Shown: positions 47,633 to 56,602 of the stretch, one piece after another
Layout: the number at the start of each line of letters is the position of its first letter
Position numbering within the stretch: position 1 is the first letter of the stretch
Source of the DNA: UBA12018 sp051656605
GTDB lineage: Bacteria > Bacteroidota > Bacteroidia > Bacteroidales > CAMTPD01
Length of the DNA: 64,000 nt
Direction: 5' to 3'
Assembly (NCBI GenBank): GCA_051656605.1
Contig: JBOGCF010000002.1
Coordinates: forward strand, 1 to 64,000
Notes under the pieces: generated by a model
Told to the model about the DNA's origin: nothing
Database searches by the model: none
Seen by the model: only the letters and a program-made list of their open reading frames with translations
Program-made: the position numbers and the translations under genes

Positions 47633-49153
47633 ATGAATATAAAACATCTAATTGCAAACGGCTTAACCCTTTGCTTACTACTTTCATCTTGCTCAAAGTT
47701 TGATGATATTAATACCAATCCTGACGCTGCGACAAAAGCAACTGCTTCAATGATGGCTACAGCCTTAATCCTCAATATAACAAAACAAGGAGGAAATAAA
47801 GTATTTGTATATGACAATATGCTAAGTAAACAAATTGGTTGGGCTGAAAATGCCGCGAGTGAACAATATAACTTATTTGGCAGAACTAGTTTTGATAATT
47901 ATACAATCCTAATCACGGCAAAAAAGATGTTAGAGGCATCAAGTGACATTGATAAAGATTCTTATACCGGACTAGCTTTGTTCCTTAAAGCATATAAACT
48001 GTTTTATGCTTCACTTGAAGTTGGAGATATACCATATAGCGATGCACTGAAAGGAGAAGAGGGTGTGCAAAAACCAAAGTACGATACTCAAAAAGATGTC
48101 ATGCTTCAAATCCTGAACGATCTAGACGAGTCATATGCTTTATTTAGCAAAGGCCGTAAATTTGACGGAGATCCAATCTTTGAAGGAAATCCAGATAATT
48201 GGAAGAAAACAGTTACCGCATTCCAACTAAAAGTACTTTTACACTTATCAAAAAAAGAAGCAGACGCAGATTTAAACATTGCGTATCGGTTCGCACAGAT
48301 TGTATCTTTAAGAGATCTGTTTACCTCTAACTCGGATAATTTACAACTCGTTTATTCGAATAAAGCCGGCCAGATATACCCGTTCTATAAAACAGAGACA
48401 AAACATGCAGATTATGCCATGCTCTCTAACGTGATCATTGATAATTTTAAGAATTTAAATGACTATCGACTCTTTTATTATGCATCACCATCAAAGTATC
48501 AACTAGAAAATGGTATAGATGAAAGCGATTGGTCTGCTTACCTATCCATTGATCCTTCCGCCTTATTTTCAGATCTTTCAGAATTGGCTGGTGAGGATAA
48601 GTTTTGTAAGTTAAATACCAGATATACAAACAGACCAGAAGGTGAACCGTTGATCAGACTTGGCTATGCCGAACAGAATTTTATTCTTGCTGAAGCAGCA
48701 CTTCGAGGTTGGATAAAAGATGATGCGAATGAATTATATAAGAAAGGTATACGTGCCAGCATGGATTTTATAACAACGAATACCCCAAATGAGGTTGCAT
48801 ATCATCACAATCGTGCGATTACAGATGCGTATATAGACTCGTATCTTGCACAAGAAATGATACAGCTTACTGGTTCTAAAGAAGCCGATCTTGAGAAGAT
48901 TATTTTACAACGTTATTTAGCTTCATTCATGCAGCACCCATATGATGCATATTTTGATTATCGACGTACAGGATATCCAAAACTCCCTATTAATCCTGAA
49001 TCAAATATGAATCCTGTAAAAGATAAAATTCCAGTAAGATGGATGTACCCTGAAGCTGAATTCAACTTTAATGGTGAAAATGCAAATGAGGCTGTAAACC
49101 GTCAATTTGGAGGTGTAGACGACGTCAACAAACTAATGTGGATTCTTCAATAA
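47633..49153 (+). CDS. SusD-like lipoprotein (SusD_2 type)
   Basis: Surface glycan-binding lipoprotein: MNIKHLIANGLTLCLLLSSC has a signal peptide with lipobox (SSC, Cys20). It belongs to the SusD/RagB group in which the N-terminus reads FDDINTNPDAATKATASMMA. Later segments FILAEAALRGWIKDDANELY and DYRRTGYPKLPI are typical of the fold. 506 residues. It is co-transcribed with the STN-SusC and ends at a strong terminator. There is no neighbouring glycosidase, so the ligand cannot be inferred. Confidence 0.92.
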   Translation: MNIKHLIANGLTLCLLLSSCSKFDDINTNPDAATKATASMMATALILNITKQGGNKVFVYDNMLSKQIGWAENAASEQYNLFGRTSFDNYTILITAKKMLEASSDIDKDSYTGLALFLKAYKLFYASLEVGDIPYSDALKGEEGVQKPKYDTQKDVMLQILNDLDESYALFSKGRKFDGDPIFEGNPDNWKKTVTAFQLKVLLHLSKKEADADLNIAYRFAQIVSLRDLFTSNSDNLQLVYSNKAGQIYPFYKTETKHADYAMLSNVIIDNFKNLNDYRLFYYASPSKYQLENGIDESDWSAYLSIDPSALFSDLSELAGEDKFCKLNTRYTNRPEGEPLIRLGYAEQNFILAEAALRGWIKDDANELYKKGIRASMDFITTNTPNEVAYHHNRAITDAYIDSYLAQEMIQLTGSKEADLEKIILQRYLASFMQHPYDAYFDYRRTGYPKLPINPESNMNPVKDKIPVRWMYPEAEFNFNGENANEAVNRQFGGVDDVNKLMWILQ

Positions 49154-49188
49154 TTGCAACTTAACTACAACCAACCGAGTTGTTTTAC

Positions 49189-49233
49189 ACCTGCGTACTG
49201 CTAGTTTCTTAACAGTATGCAGGTTCTTTTTTT
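49189..49233 (+). terminator. terminator of the third SusCD operon
   Basis: 12-bp stem (49189-49200 with 49213-49224, one G-U) followed by TCTTTTTTTC. Confidence 0.9.
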
Positions 49234-49242
49234 CATCGTTCC

Positions 49243-50904
49243 TTATTGCTTGTCGCCGGGAGTTTTGTGGAGAATGTCGAGTTGGCCCAAGGCTTTTACG
49301 GCTTTGGGGAAGTCTTCTTTAGGAATGCGCGACTTGTTGCGGACTTTGAGTCGGTAGTTGTAGACCGTTTGTGGAGAGTAATGCAAAAAGCTTGCAATCT
49401 TCACGCTGTCGCTAATCCCTAAGCGTACCAACGCATAGATGCGAAGTTCGGGAGTGAGCAACTCTCCTTCTTTCGGATAGATTTTTTCATCGTCGTTGAG
49501 CAGCGTATTGAAGTCCTTCACAAAGTTGGGATAGATGCTTAGAAAGATCGAATCGAAGCTTTTGTAAAACTCACGAAGCTCGTCCGTTACCAACGTATTT
49601 GACTTCACTTCTTTGTAAAGTTCTTCCGACTGTCCGGCTTTGAGTTTGCGGTTTACTTTCTTTCGGAAGCTGTCGAGTTTGTCGATATACACCGAGCACA
49701 TGTTGAAAACATAACTGATGTATTCTTCTTTGATGTGATTGGCTTCGGTGAGTTCCTGATTGGTTTTATTCAATTCTTCGTTGACACTGTTAAGGTGTAC
49801 ATTGGTGATTTTAAGTTGTTGACGTGCTGCGGCCAATTCTTTGAGCTTTTTGTAGATAAAGAACATGGTTATCGACAAACCCACTGCCAACACAATGATG
49901 ATACACAAGAACAGGAGCAATCGGTTTTTTTCTTGCTTCATCTTGAGATCGTATGTTGTATTGATAATGGGCAACATGCGCGACATCTCGAGCGTGCGCA
50001 AACGTGCTTTGCAATAAATGGCGTCTTCCATCGAGCATTTCATATACGAATAAGCCCTGTCTATCTCTCCATGATTGTACAACAACAAGGCAAGTCGCGG
50101 CAACGACATGTACTCCTTCACGCCGCTTCGCATGTCGTAAACAGACGACAGGATCAAATACTTTTCGGCATTTACAGTGTCTCCTTTTGCGTTGTAGATA
50201 TCGGAAATCGTATTGGTAATCATGGCAGAAATCCGATTATCGTCCATGTTGTTTTGATAAGTTTCCAAGGCAATTACCAAGGCATTGTCCGTATCTCCTT
50301 CGAGCAAAAGCTTTGAGCTTTCAACCAATCCGTATGTGATGTGCCCTGTATCGGTAAGTGACAATATGGAGTCTTTGTAGGCATATTCGAGCTGTTTGTA
50401 ATGGGTCTTTTCGGGTCCGGCAAATGAGTATTGAGCCATCAACATATAGAGCGAATGATACAAGTGATAGATGTATTCGGTGAGTTCACGCCTTTGTTTG
50501 TGTACGTTGATCGAATCCAAAATATCGAGCGCTTCTTTGTACATACCCGTTACAATCATGACTTCGGCTCTATTGAGTTGTGCCATTTCGATGTAGAACG
50601 GATCTCCGAATTCTTGTGCTAAAGTCAATCGCTTGTCGGCAATATGATAGGCCGAGTCCATCTGAAAGCTTTTGTAGATATCGAATAGTATGCCGTATTT
50701 GAGAAGCTTATCGGCAACCGAACGTGTGGTGTCGAGTTGTGCGCTAAGCTCTGAAATGGTCTGTTGCTTTTGTGTGGTGTAAGTTGCTTTTTCTTTGATG
50801 CTCTCATCCAAAACGTGCAGGAGCGAATCGACCTGGCAGGCATTATCGGCACAAAGAAATAGAGCATGCGTTAGTAGTATAATAAGTAAGCTGAGCCTTT
50901 TCAT
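49243..50904 (-). CDS. membrane-bound DUF6377-type regulator with TPRs and HTH
   Basis: 553-residue protein with a signal peptide (1-19), a helical TPR-like sensor region (about 40-320) predicted periplasmic, one transmembrane span (about 328-350, LLLFLCIIIVLAVGLSITMF), a coiled coil (about 355-400), a cytoplasmic DUF6377 region, and a C-terminal HTH (about 494-525, IASFLHYSPQTVYNYRLKVR). The layout resembles SusR-type one-component regulators in Bacteroidota, which bind ligand outside and DNA inside. It is convergent with the third SusCD, so it may regulate that operon or another PUL. Assignment to a specific target is not supported. Confidence 0.82.
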   Translation of the reverse strand: MKRLSLLIILLTHALFLCADNACQVDSLLHVLDESIKEKATYTTQKQQTISELSAQLDTTRSVADKLLKYGILFDIYKSFQMDSAYHIADKRLTLAQEFGDPFYIEMAQLNRAEVMIVTGMYKEALDILDSINVHKQRRELTEYIYHLYHSLYMLMAQYSFAGPEKTHYKQLEYAYKDSILSLTDTGHITYGLVESSKLLLEGDTDNALVIALETYQNNMDDNRISAMITNTISDIYNAKGDTVNAEKYLILSSVYDMRSGVKEYMSLPRLALLLYNHGEIDRAYSYMKCSMEDAIYCKARLRTLEMSRMLPIINTTYDLKMKQEKNRLLLFLCIIIVLAVGLSITMFFIYKKLKELAAARQQLKITNVHLNSVNEELNKTNQELTEANHIKEEYISYVFNMCSVYIDKLDSFRKKVNRKLKAGQSEELYKEVKSNTLVTDELREFYKSFDSIFLSIYPNFVKDFNTLLNDDEKIYPKEGELLTPELRIYALVRLGISDSVKIASFLHYSPQTVYNYRLKVRNKSRIPKEDFPKAVKALGQLDILHKTPGDKQ

Positions 50905-51145
50905 GTAAACTGCTTATTGAATTTCGGTTGGTTGCAATTCGGTTTTATTTTGTTGCTCAAAAACAAGTATACCCTTGATCTGACGGTACAAAGATGTAGT
51001 ATTTTATGTTCTTGCACCGAATCAATCCGTATATTATCCAACATGTTTTCTATTTATTCTTGTAGAACTGTTTTGAAAGAATGCTTTACTGATGAGCGAT
51101 TTGAAAGCTATGTGAAGTTTTTTGTCAAAAAAATTAATCAGACAG
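50905..51145. other. gap between regulator and metY leader
   Basis: Non-coding sequence upstream of the metY leader promoter. I see no gene, terminator or clear repeat here. Confidence 0.5.
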
Positions 51146-51176
51146 CTTGCATTGTTTGAAATTTGATATATATTTG
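51146..51176 (+). promoter_or_regulatory. promoter of the metY leader
   Basis: CTTG (51146-51149) and TATATTTG (51169-51176) are spaced by 19 bp, matching the Bacteroidota -33 (TTTG) and -7 (TAnnTTTG) elements. The predicted start of transcription lies near 51183, 17 nt before the leader ORF. Confidence 0.7.
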
Positions 51177-51199
51177 CCTCAAACATCAGAACAAAGAAA

Positions 51200-51319
51200 A
51201 TGAGAAAAACTTTCAATACAGCAACAATCACCCTTTCGTCAGCAATGATGATGATGCGTGAGATGGATATGCGAATGTGTCGCTTGTCCTGCATTGCCGT
51301 ACCCGGGAGTTTAAGTTAA
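51200..51319 (+). CDS. Met-rich leader peptide of metY
   Basis: 39-codon ORF starting at ATG 51200 and ending TAA 51317-51319, too short for normal gene calls. The peptide begins MRKTFNTATITLSS and contains AMMMMREMDMRMC, seven Met codons in 11 codons, then Cys codons (CRLSC). It follows a promoter and precedes an intrinsic terminator (51349-51394) and then metY. This is the architecture of ribosome-mediated transcription attenuation, with Met-tRNA shortage stalling the ribosome and favouring readthrough. No antiterminator pairing has been proven, and the peptide itself probably has no further function. Confidence 0.8.
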   Translation: MRKTFNTATITLSSAMMMMREMDMRMCRLSCIAVPGSLS

Positions 51320-51348
51320 GTCTGAATTCTTTTAAGAACAAGATATAG

Positions 51349-51394
51349 TCCTTATCCGGAAGTGCAATGCACCGAACGATAAGGATTTTTTTTT
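51349..51394 (+). terminator. attenuator terminator upstream of metY
   Basis: Stem TCCTTATC (51349-51356) with GATAAGGA (51378-51385), an inner GTGC/GCAC helix, and nine Ts (51386-51394). It lies 51 bp before the metY ATG, between the leader ORF and the gene. Confidence 0.88.
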
Positions 51395-51444
51395 GCCCAA
51401 AACTAAAATAATATTCAAATTATAAATTCTAACAAACCATTATC

Positions 51445-52746
51445 ATGGAACAGAAACAACTTCATTTCGAAACATTGCAAGTACATGCAGGACAAGAAGT
51501 AGACCCAACAACTTGCTCTCGCGCATTACCAATTTATCAAACAACGGCTTATGGTTTTAACGATGCGCAGCACGGTGCCGACCTTTTTGCGTTGAAGAAA
51601 TTTGGTAACATCTATACACGTTTGATGAACCCTACTACGGATGTGTTTGAGAAACGCATGGCTGCTTTGGAAGGTGGAGTTGCTGCTGTTGCAACGGCTT
51701 CGGGACACGCGGCGCAGTTTTTGGCATTGAACAACTTTGTAAACGAAGGCGACAACATCGTATCGAGTTCTTTCCTTTACGGCGGAACATACAATCAGTT
51801 TAAAGTGTCGTTCAAACGCCTAGGCGTAGAAACTCGTTTTGCCGATGGTGATAAGTTTGAAAGCATCAAAAGCTTGATCAATAAAGACACGAAAGCAATC
51901 TACTTGGAAACAATCGGTAACCCTGCTTTCAGTGTGCCTGACTTTGAACCGATTGCCGAACTTGCTCACAAGCATGAGATTCCATTGGTTGTGGATAATA
52001 CATTCGGTGCCGGTGGCTACCTTTGCCAACCAATCAAATGGGGAGCAAACATCGTTACGCACTCGGCTACGAAATGGATTGGCGGACACGGAACGAGCAT
52101 GGGCGGCGTACTTATCGACGGTGGTAATTACGACTGGAACAACGGTAAGTTCCCTCAGTTTAGCGAACCGTCGGAAGGTTACCACGGCTTGGTATTCGGA
52201 AAAGAATTTGGCAAAGACAGTCCGTTTGGTAACATTGCTTTTGCAATTCGTGCCAGAGTGGAAGGCTTGAGAGACTTCGGTCCTTGCATCAGCCCGTTCA
52301 ATAGCTTTATGCTTACTCAAGGGTTGGAGACGCTTTCGCTTCGCGTACAACGCACTTGCGACAATGCGCTCGAACTTGCCGAATGGCTCGAACAACATCC
52401 GAAGATCGAGAGTGTTAGCTATCCGGGCTTGAAGAGCAGCCCATACCATGCTAATGCGAAAAAGTACCTGCAACATGGTTTTGGTGGTGTAATGCAAGTG
52501 CATGTGAAAGGCGACAAAGAGGCTACTGCCAAACTAATCGAAAACCTTTCTCTATTCTCGCATGTGGCAAACGTAGGCGATGCGAAATCATTGATCGTGC
52601 ATCCGGCTACTACAACGCACCAACAGTTGAGCGACGCAGAACAACTTGCTGCCGGCGTAAGACCTAACGGCCTACGTATTTCTGTAGGTATCGAACACAT
52701 CGACGACATCAAAGCAGACTTAGCTCAAGCTTTGAACAAGTTATAA
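51445..52746 (+). CDS. metY: O-acetylhomoserine sulfhydrylase
   Basis: PLP enzyme that makes homocysteine from O-acetylhomoserine and sulfide in methionine synthesis. The PLP lysine is Lys210 in SATKWIGGHG, and YTRLMNPT (58-65) and ASGHAAQF are conserved substrate-site segments. The 433-residue length distinguishes MetY from the shorter MetB/MetZ relatives. Upstream lies a methionine-rich leader peptide and an attenuator, so transcription is probably controlled by methionyl-tRNA supply. A terminator follows. Confidence 0.95.
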   Translation: MEQKQLHFETLQVHAGQEVDPTTCSRALPIYQTTAYGFNDAQHGADLFALKKFGNIYTRLMNPTTDVFEKRMAALEGGVAAVATASGHAAQFLALNNFVNEGDNIVSSSFLYGGTYNQFKVSFKRLGVETRFADGDKFESIKSLINKDTKAIYLETIGNPAFSVPDFEPIAELAHKHEIPLVVDNTFGAGGYLCQPIKWGANIVTHSATKWIGGHGTSMGGVLIDGGNYDWNNGKFPQFSEPSEGYHGLVFGKEFGKDSPFGNIAFAIRARVEGLRDFGPCISPFNSFMLTQGLETLSLRVQRTCDNALELAEWLEQHPKIESVSYPGLKSSPYHANAKKYLQHGFGGVMQVHVKGDKEATAKLIENLSLFSHVANVGDAKSLIVHPATTTHQQLSDAEQLAAGVRPNGLRISVGIEHIDDIKADLAQALNKL

Positions 52747-52776
52747 TCACATCTATTATTCTCTCTACTCAACACC

Positions 52777-52818
52777 AGAGGCCGAATGCCGCTCGCAAGA
52801 ACGGTTCATTCGGCCTCT
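52777..52818 (+). terminator. hairpin downstream of metY
   Basis: Perfect 12-bp stem AGAGGCCGAATG/CATTCGGCCTCT (52777-52788 and 52807-52818), followed by AACTTT, so the T-tract is weak. Confidence 0.75.
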
Positions 52819-52827
52819 AACTTTGAT

Positions 52828-52869
52828 AAAAAAGAAACCCCTGCAAGATCAAGCGACCAGGCAGGGGTT
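52828..52869 (-). terminator. terminator of the EF-G2-like gene
   Basis: 9-bp stem AACCCCTGC/GCAGGGGTT (52836-52844 with 52861-52869) with a minus-strand T run (AAAAAA at 52828-52833). Confidence 0.85.
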
Positions 52870-52887
52870 GATAAGTCTGTATATGCG

Positions 52888-55044
52888 TTATTCTTCTTGT
52901 TGTTGTGCTTCGTAAGCTTTCAATAGCTTGTCTTGTACATCCGTTGGTACGAGTTCGTAACCTGAGAACTTCATGGTAAACGAAGCGCGGCCTCCGGTCA
53001 AGGAGCTAAGCGAAGTTGAGTACGAGGACATTTCTTTCAAAGGTACTTTTGCCGATATCTTTTCAAATCCTTTTTCACTATTCATACCCATGATCAATGC
53101 TCTGCGTCCTTGAAGATCGCCCATTACATCGCCTAGTTTTTCGCTCGGCACAGAAACCTCTACATCGTAAATAGGTTCGAGGATTTTCGGTCCGGCCTGC
53201 TTAAAGGCTTCACTAAATGCATTGCGACCGGCAAGCATAAAGGAAATCTCATTCGAATCTACCGGGTGCATTTTTCCATCGTATACGCAAACCCGAACGT
53301 CGCGGGCATACGATCCGGTAAGCGGTCCTTGCTCCATGCGTCCCATAATACCTTTCAAGATTGCAGGAAGGAAGCGAGCTTCGATCGCTCCACCAACAAT
53401 CGAGTTTACGAAGACTAGTTTTCCGCCCCAAGGTAGTTGATGCTCTTGCACGTCACGTACATTCATCTTGAACTCTTGCCCGTTGAACTTATAACTATCC
53501 GGCAACGGCATTCCTTCGTAATATGGTTCTACAATCAAGTGTACTTCGCCAAACTGACCGGCACCGCCCGATTGTTTTTTATGTCGGTAATCAGAACGTG
53601 AACTCTTCGTAATGGTTTCACGATACGGAATCTTTGGCTCGAAGAATACAATCGGTAGTTTATCGTTATTCTCGATGCGCCATTTCAATGTTTTCAAGTG
53701 GAATTCGCCCTGACCCGATACAATTACCTGCTTCAACTCTTTTGAATGTTCGATGATATAGGTAGGATCTTCTTCGTGCATACGAGTCAAGATTTCGCTT
53801 AGCTTTTCAGCGTCTGCTTCATTCACGGGCTTGATGGCACGACGGTAGCGAGGCTCCGGATATTTAATAAAGTTGAAACGATAATCAATACCTTTTGCAT
53901 TCAGCGTATTACCGGTACGTACATCTTTTAGTTTTACGGTTGCTCCGATATCTCCGGCCACCATTTTCTCGACCTTATCTTTGGTTTGTCCGGCCACACA
54001 GTATATCTGAGAGATACGTTCCTTCGAACCTCTGTCTGCATTTACCAAGTCGTCGCCCTCTTTTACGGTTCCCGAAATAACTTTGAAGTAAGAAACCTCT
54101 CCAAGGTGTGGTTCTACGGTTGTTTTAAATACGAACAAACTGGTTGGAGCTGATGCGTCTGGTGCGACTTCGATACCGTCTACTGTTTTTTCTTTCGGCA
54201 TTTCGCTTACAAACGGAACTACGTTGCCCAAGAACTCGAGTGTACGACGTACGCACATGTCGCGCGCTGCACTTACACAGAATACCGGGAAGATACCGCG
54301 GGTAATCAGCCCTTTGTGAATACCCTCACGCATTTCATCTTCAGAAAGTGTACCCTGATCGAAGAACTTTTCCATCAATGACTCATCATTCTCGGCGGCT
54401 GCTTCGACCAATGCTTGATGCAATGCTTCGGCTTTCTCTTTTTCTTCCTCCGGAATCGGCAATACTTCAGGTACGCCTCCTTCTGGTTTCCAACGGTACA
54501 TTTCCATCTTCAACACGTCTACCACAGCATTGAATGATGCTCCGCAACTGATAGGATATTGCACGGGCACGACTTTGGAGCCGTAGTTTTCTATCAACTG
54601 CGCAACGGCATTGTCATAGTCTGCTTTTTCGTGGTCGAGCTGATTGATAACGAAAATAACCGGTTTGTGGAATTTGTCTGTGTAACGGAAATGATTGATG
54701 GTCCCTACTTCTACTCCATACTGAGCATCGATAACCATCAGAGCCGTGTCGGTAACATTCATAGCCGAGACTGCCGCGCCGATAAAGTCGTCTGATCCGG
54801 GACAGTCGATGAAGTTTAGTTTACGCCCTTGCCATTCTACACTAAAAACCGTAGAAAAGACTGTATAGCCATACTCTTTCTCTACGGGGAAGTAGTCGCA
54901 CACCGTATTCTTTCCATCAATTGATCCGCGACGTTTTATGATACCACTCTCGAATAGCATTGCTTCTGCGAGAGTGGTTTTCCCGGCGCCAGAACTTCCC
55001 AAGATGGCGATGTTCTTGATTTCATTAGATTGGTACACTTTCAT
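52888..55044 (-). CDS. fusA2: elongation factor G paralogue, EF-G2 type
   Basis: Ribosome translocation factor paralogue. All EF-G domains are present in 718 residues, but the G domain is altered. G1 is GSSGAGKT (16-23) instead of AHIDAGKT; the switch-I segment is EYGYTV (57-62) instead of ERGITI; G3 is DCPGSDDF (80-87), lacking the catalytic histidine of DTPGH; G4 is NQLD (134-137) instead of NKxD. This matches what is known of Bacteroides EF-G2 (BT2167), which lacks GTPase activity and supports translation in carbon-limited and gut conditions. Domain IV and the tail (GGAGQFGEVH, MEQGPLTGSY) are intact. Start is clear; terminator downstream. Confidence 0.9.
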   Translation of the reverse strand: MKVYQSNEIKNIAILGSSGAGKTTLAEAMLFESGIIKRRGSIDGKNTVCDYFPVEKEYGYTVFSTVFSVEWQGRKLNFIDCPGSDDFIGAAVSAMNVTDTALMVIDAQYGVEVGTINHFRYTDKFHKPVIFVINQLDHEKADYDNAVAQLIENYGSKVVPVQYPISCGASFNAVVDVLKMEMYRWKPEGGVPEVLPIPEEEKEKAEALHQALVEAAAENDESLMEKFFDQGTLSEDEMREGIHKGLITRGIFPVFCVSAARDMCVRRTLEFLGNVVPFVSEMPKEKTVDGIEVAPDASAPTSLFVFKTTVEPHLGEVSYFKVISGTVKEGDDLVNADRGSKERISQIYCVAGQTKDKVEKMVAGDIGATVKLKDVRTGNTLNAKGIDYRFNFIKYPEPRYRRAIKPVNEADAEKLSEILTRMHEEDPTYIIEHSKELKQVIVSGQGEFHLKTLKWRIENNDKLPIVFFEPKIPYRETITKSSRSDYRHKKQSGGAGQFGEVHLIVEPYYEGMPLPDSYKFNGQEFKMNVRDVQEHQLPWGGKLVFVNSIVGGAIEARFLPAILKGIMGRMEQGPLTGSYARDVRVCVYDGKMHPVDSNEISFMLAGRNAFSEAFKQAGPKILEPIYDVEVSVPSEKLGDVMGDLQGRRALIMGMNSEKGFEKISAKVPLKEMSSYSTSLSSLTGGRASFTMKFSGYELVPTDVQDKLLKAYEAQQQEE

Positions 55045-55271
55045 AACTCATAGTATTTATTGGTTCAACGTAATATATATTCTATTGAATGAATAGTCGT
55101 TTCTTCGTGGTCTTTGTTTTAAACTGTTTTCCTATTTAAAACAAGTATTAACAGTAGTTGGTTGCTTGCTGTCGCTTGCAAATTAGAAATAATGAAATAA
55201 AAACACAATACATGTTTCACTTTAAAATTCAATGTTTTACAACATAGAAGGCTAATCGAAAAGAAAAGCAC

Positions 55272-55279
55272 TACCTTTG
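55272..55279 (+). promoter_or_regulatory. putative -7 element for hemW
   Basis: TACCTTTG, 38 bp before the preferred ATG of hemW at 55310. Confidence 0.5.
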
Positions 55280-55309
55280 TTCTGATTGAACTCATCAAAC
55301 CTGAACCGT

Positions 55310-56455
55310 ATGGCCGGCATATATATACACGTTCCTTTCTGCGCCAAGCGTTGTGCTTATTGTGATTTCTATACGCAAACCAATCACAACCTGATCAACG
55401 AATATGTTGACGCAGTATGCAAAGAGATCGAACTTCGCAAAGACTATTTACACAACGAATCCATCAAAACTATTTACTTCGGTGGAGGTACTCCTTCGCA
55501 GTTATCCCCGGAGCAAATCGAAAAGATCATGGCACAACTAGGTCGCTTCTATGATCTTTCTTCGTGCGAAGAGGTCACCCTCGAAGCAAACCCCGATGAC
55601 CTCACGGACGAATTCCTTTCCCGCTTACTTGCGTTGGTACCATTCAACCGAATTAGTATGGGTGTGCAAAGTTTCGACGACGATGATCTGCATTTTCTAA
55701 ACAGACGTCACTCGGCCGCACAGGCTAAAGAGGCGGTTGCCCTTTGTCGCAAACATGGCATCACAAACATTAGTATTGATCTTATCTACGGACTGCCCGA
55801 TCAAACTCTCGAAAAGTGGGAACGCAATATTCAAGAAGCGATTTCACTGGGCACACCTCACCTTTCGGCCTATCACCTGATCTATGAAGAGGGTACGCCG
55901 CTTTATAAACTTTGGGAAAAGGGGAAGGTAAAACAGGCAGATGAAGAGTTGAGCGTGGAAATGTTTAAGATGCTAATCGACGAGCTCGAAAAGGCAGGAA
56001 TCGAACAATACGAAATCTCGAACTTTGCCAAAGACGGCGCCTACTCCAAGCACAATACTTCGTACTGGCAGTCTACTCCTTATTTAGGATTGGGCCCTTC
56101 AGCTCATTCGTTCGACGGAACAAACAGGGAATGGAACGTGGCTTCGATCAAACAGTATATTGAACGCATCGACGCAAACACCGTAAACCGGGAAGTGGAA
56201 GAGCTCGATACCCGTACGCGTTACAACGACTACATACTCACAGGCCTTCGTACCAAATGGGGTATTGAGCTGGATTATATCACCTCTCACTTTGGAGCCG
56301 ACTACTTGTCGTATTGCCTCGAGCAAGCAGAGCCTTTCTTAAAAGAAGGACTATTAGTGCGCAACAACAATACCATCAAACTCTCGCGCGATGGGATCTT
56401 TATCTCCGACGGAATCATGTCGGATCTCATGAAGCTAAATGATACTGAATGCTGA
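55310..56455 (+). CDS. hemW: radical SAM heme chaperone / HemN-like protein
   Basis: Radical SAM protein of the HemN/HemW family. ATG at 55310 is preferred over a TTG at 55286 because it gives the standard MAGIYIHVPFC opening. The cluster motif CxxxCxxC is Cys11, Cys15 and Cys18 (CAKRCAYC), followed by GGGTPSQL as SAM-binding loop. The C-terminal part has the HemN accessory domain. With 381 residues it fits HemW, the heme chaperone, rather than the longer HemN oxidase. A TACCTTTG element and a terminator surround it, so it is transcribed alone. Confidence 0.93.
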   Translation: MAGIYIHVPFCAKRCAYCDFYTQTNHNLINEYVDAVCKEIELRKDYLHNESIKTIYFGGGTPSQLSPEQIEKIMAQLGRFYDLSSCEEVTLEANPDDLTDEFLSRLLALVPFNRISMGVQSFDDDDLHFLNRRHSAAQAKEAVALCRKHGITNISIDLIYGLPDQTLEKWERNIQEAISLGTPHLSAYHLIYEEGTPLYKLWEKGKVKQADEELSVEMFKMLIDELEKAGIEQYEISNFAKDGAYSKHNTSYWQSTPYLGLGPSAHSFDGTNREWNVASIKQYIERIDANTVNREVEELDTRTRYNDYILTGLRTKWGIELDYITSHFGADYLSYCLEQAEPFLKEGLLVRNNNTIKLSRDGIFISDGIMSDLMKLNDTEC

Positions 56456-56507
56456 TTCTAGCCATATATAAAGTACTCGATCAACCCAACCTTTGATCGT
56501 AAAAATA

Positions 56508-56558
56508 GTAAAGCCGAAGCGCTACTCTTTGACACAAGAGTTGCACTTCGGCTTTCTG
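56508..56558 (+). terminator. terminator of hemW
   Basis: AAAGCCGAAG (56510-56519) pairs with CTTCGGCTTT (56546-56555), with an inner ACTCTT/AAGAGT helix, and a T-rich end. Also able to act on the leftward DPP gene. Confidence 0.85.
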
Positions 56559-56602
56559 TATTTAGAGACTACACCAATCAAAAGAAAAGGCAGCCCGTTG
56601 GT

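Noticed and set aside
51200..51394. SAM riboswitch upstream of metY
   Set aside because: I see no recognisable SAM aptamer; the leader ORF and terminator give a simpler explanation. A covariance-model search would settle this.
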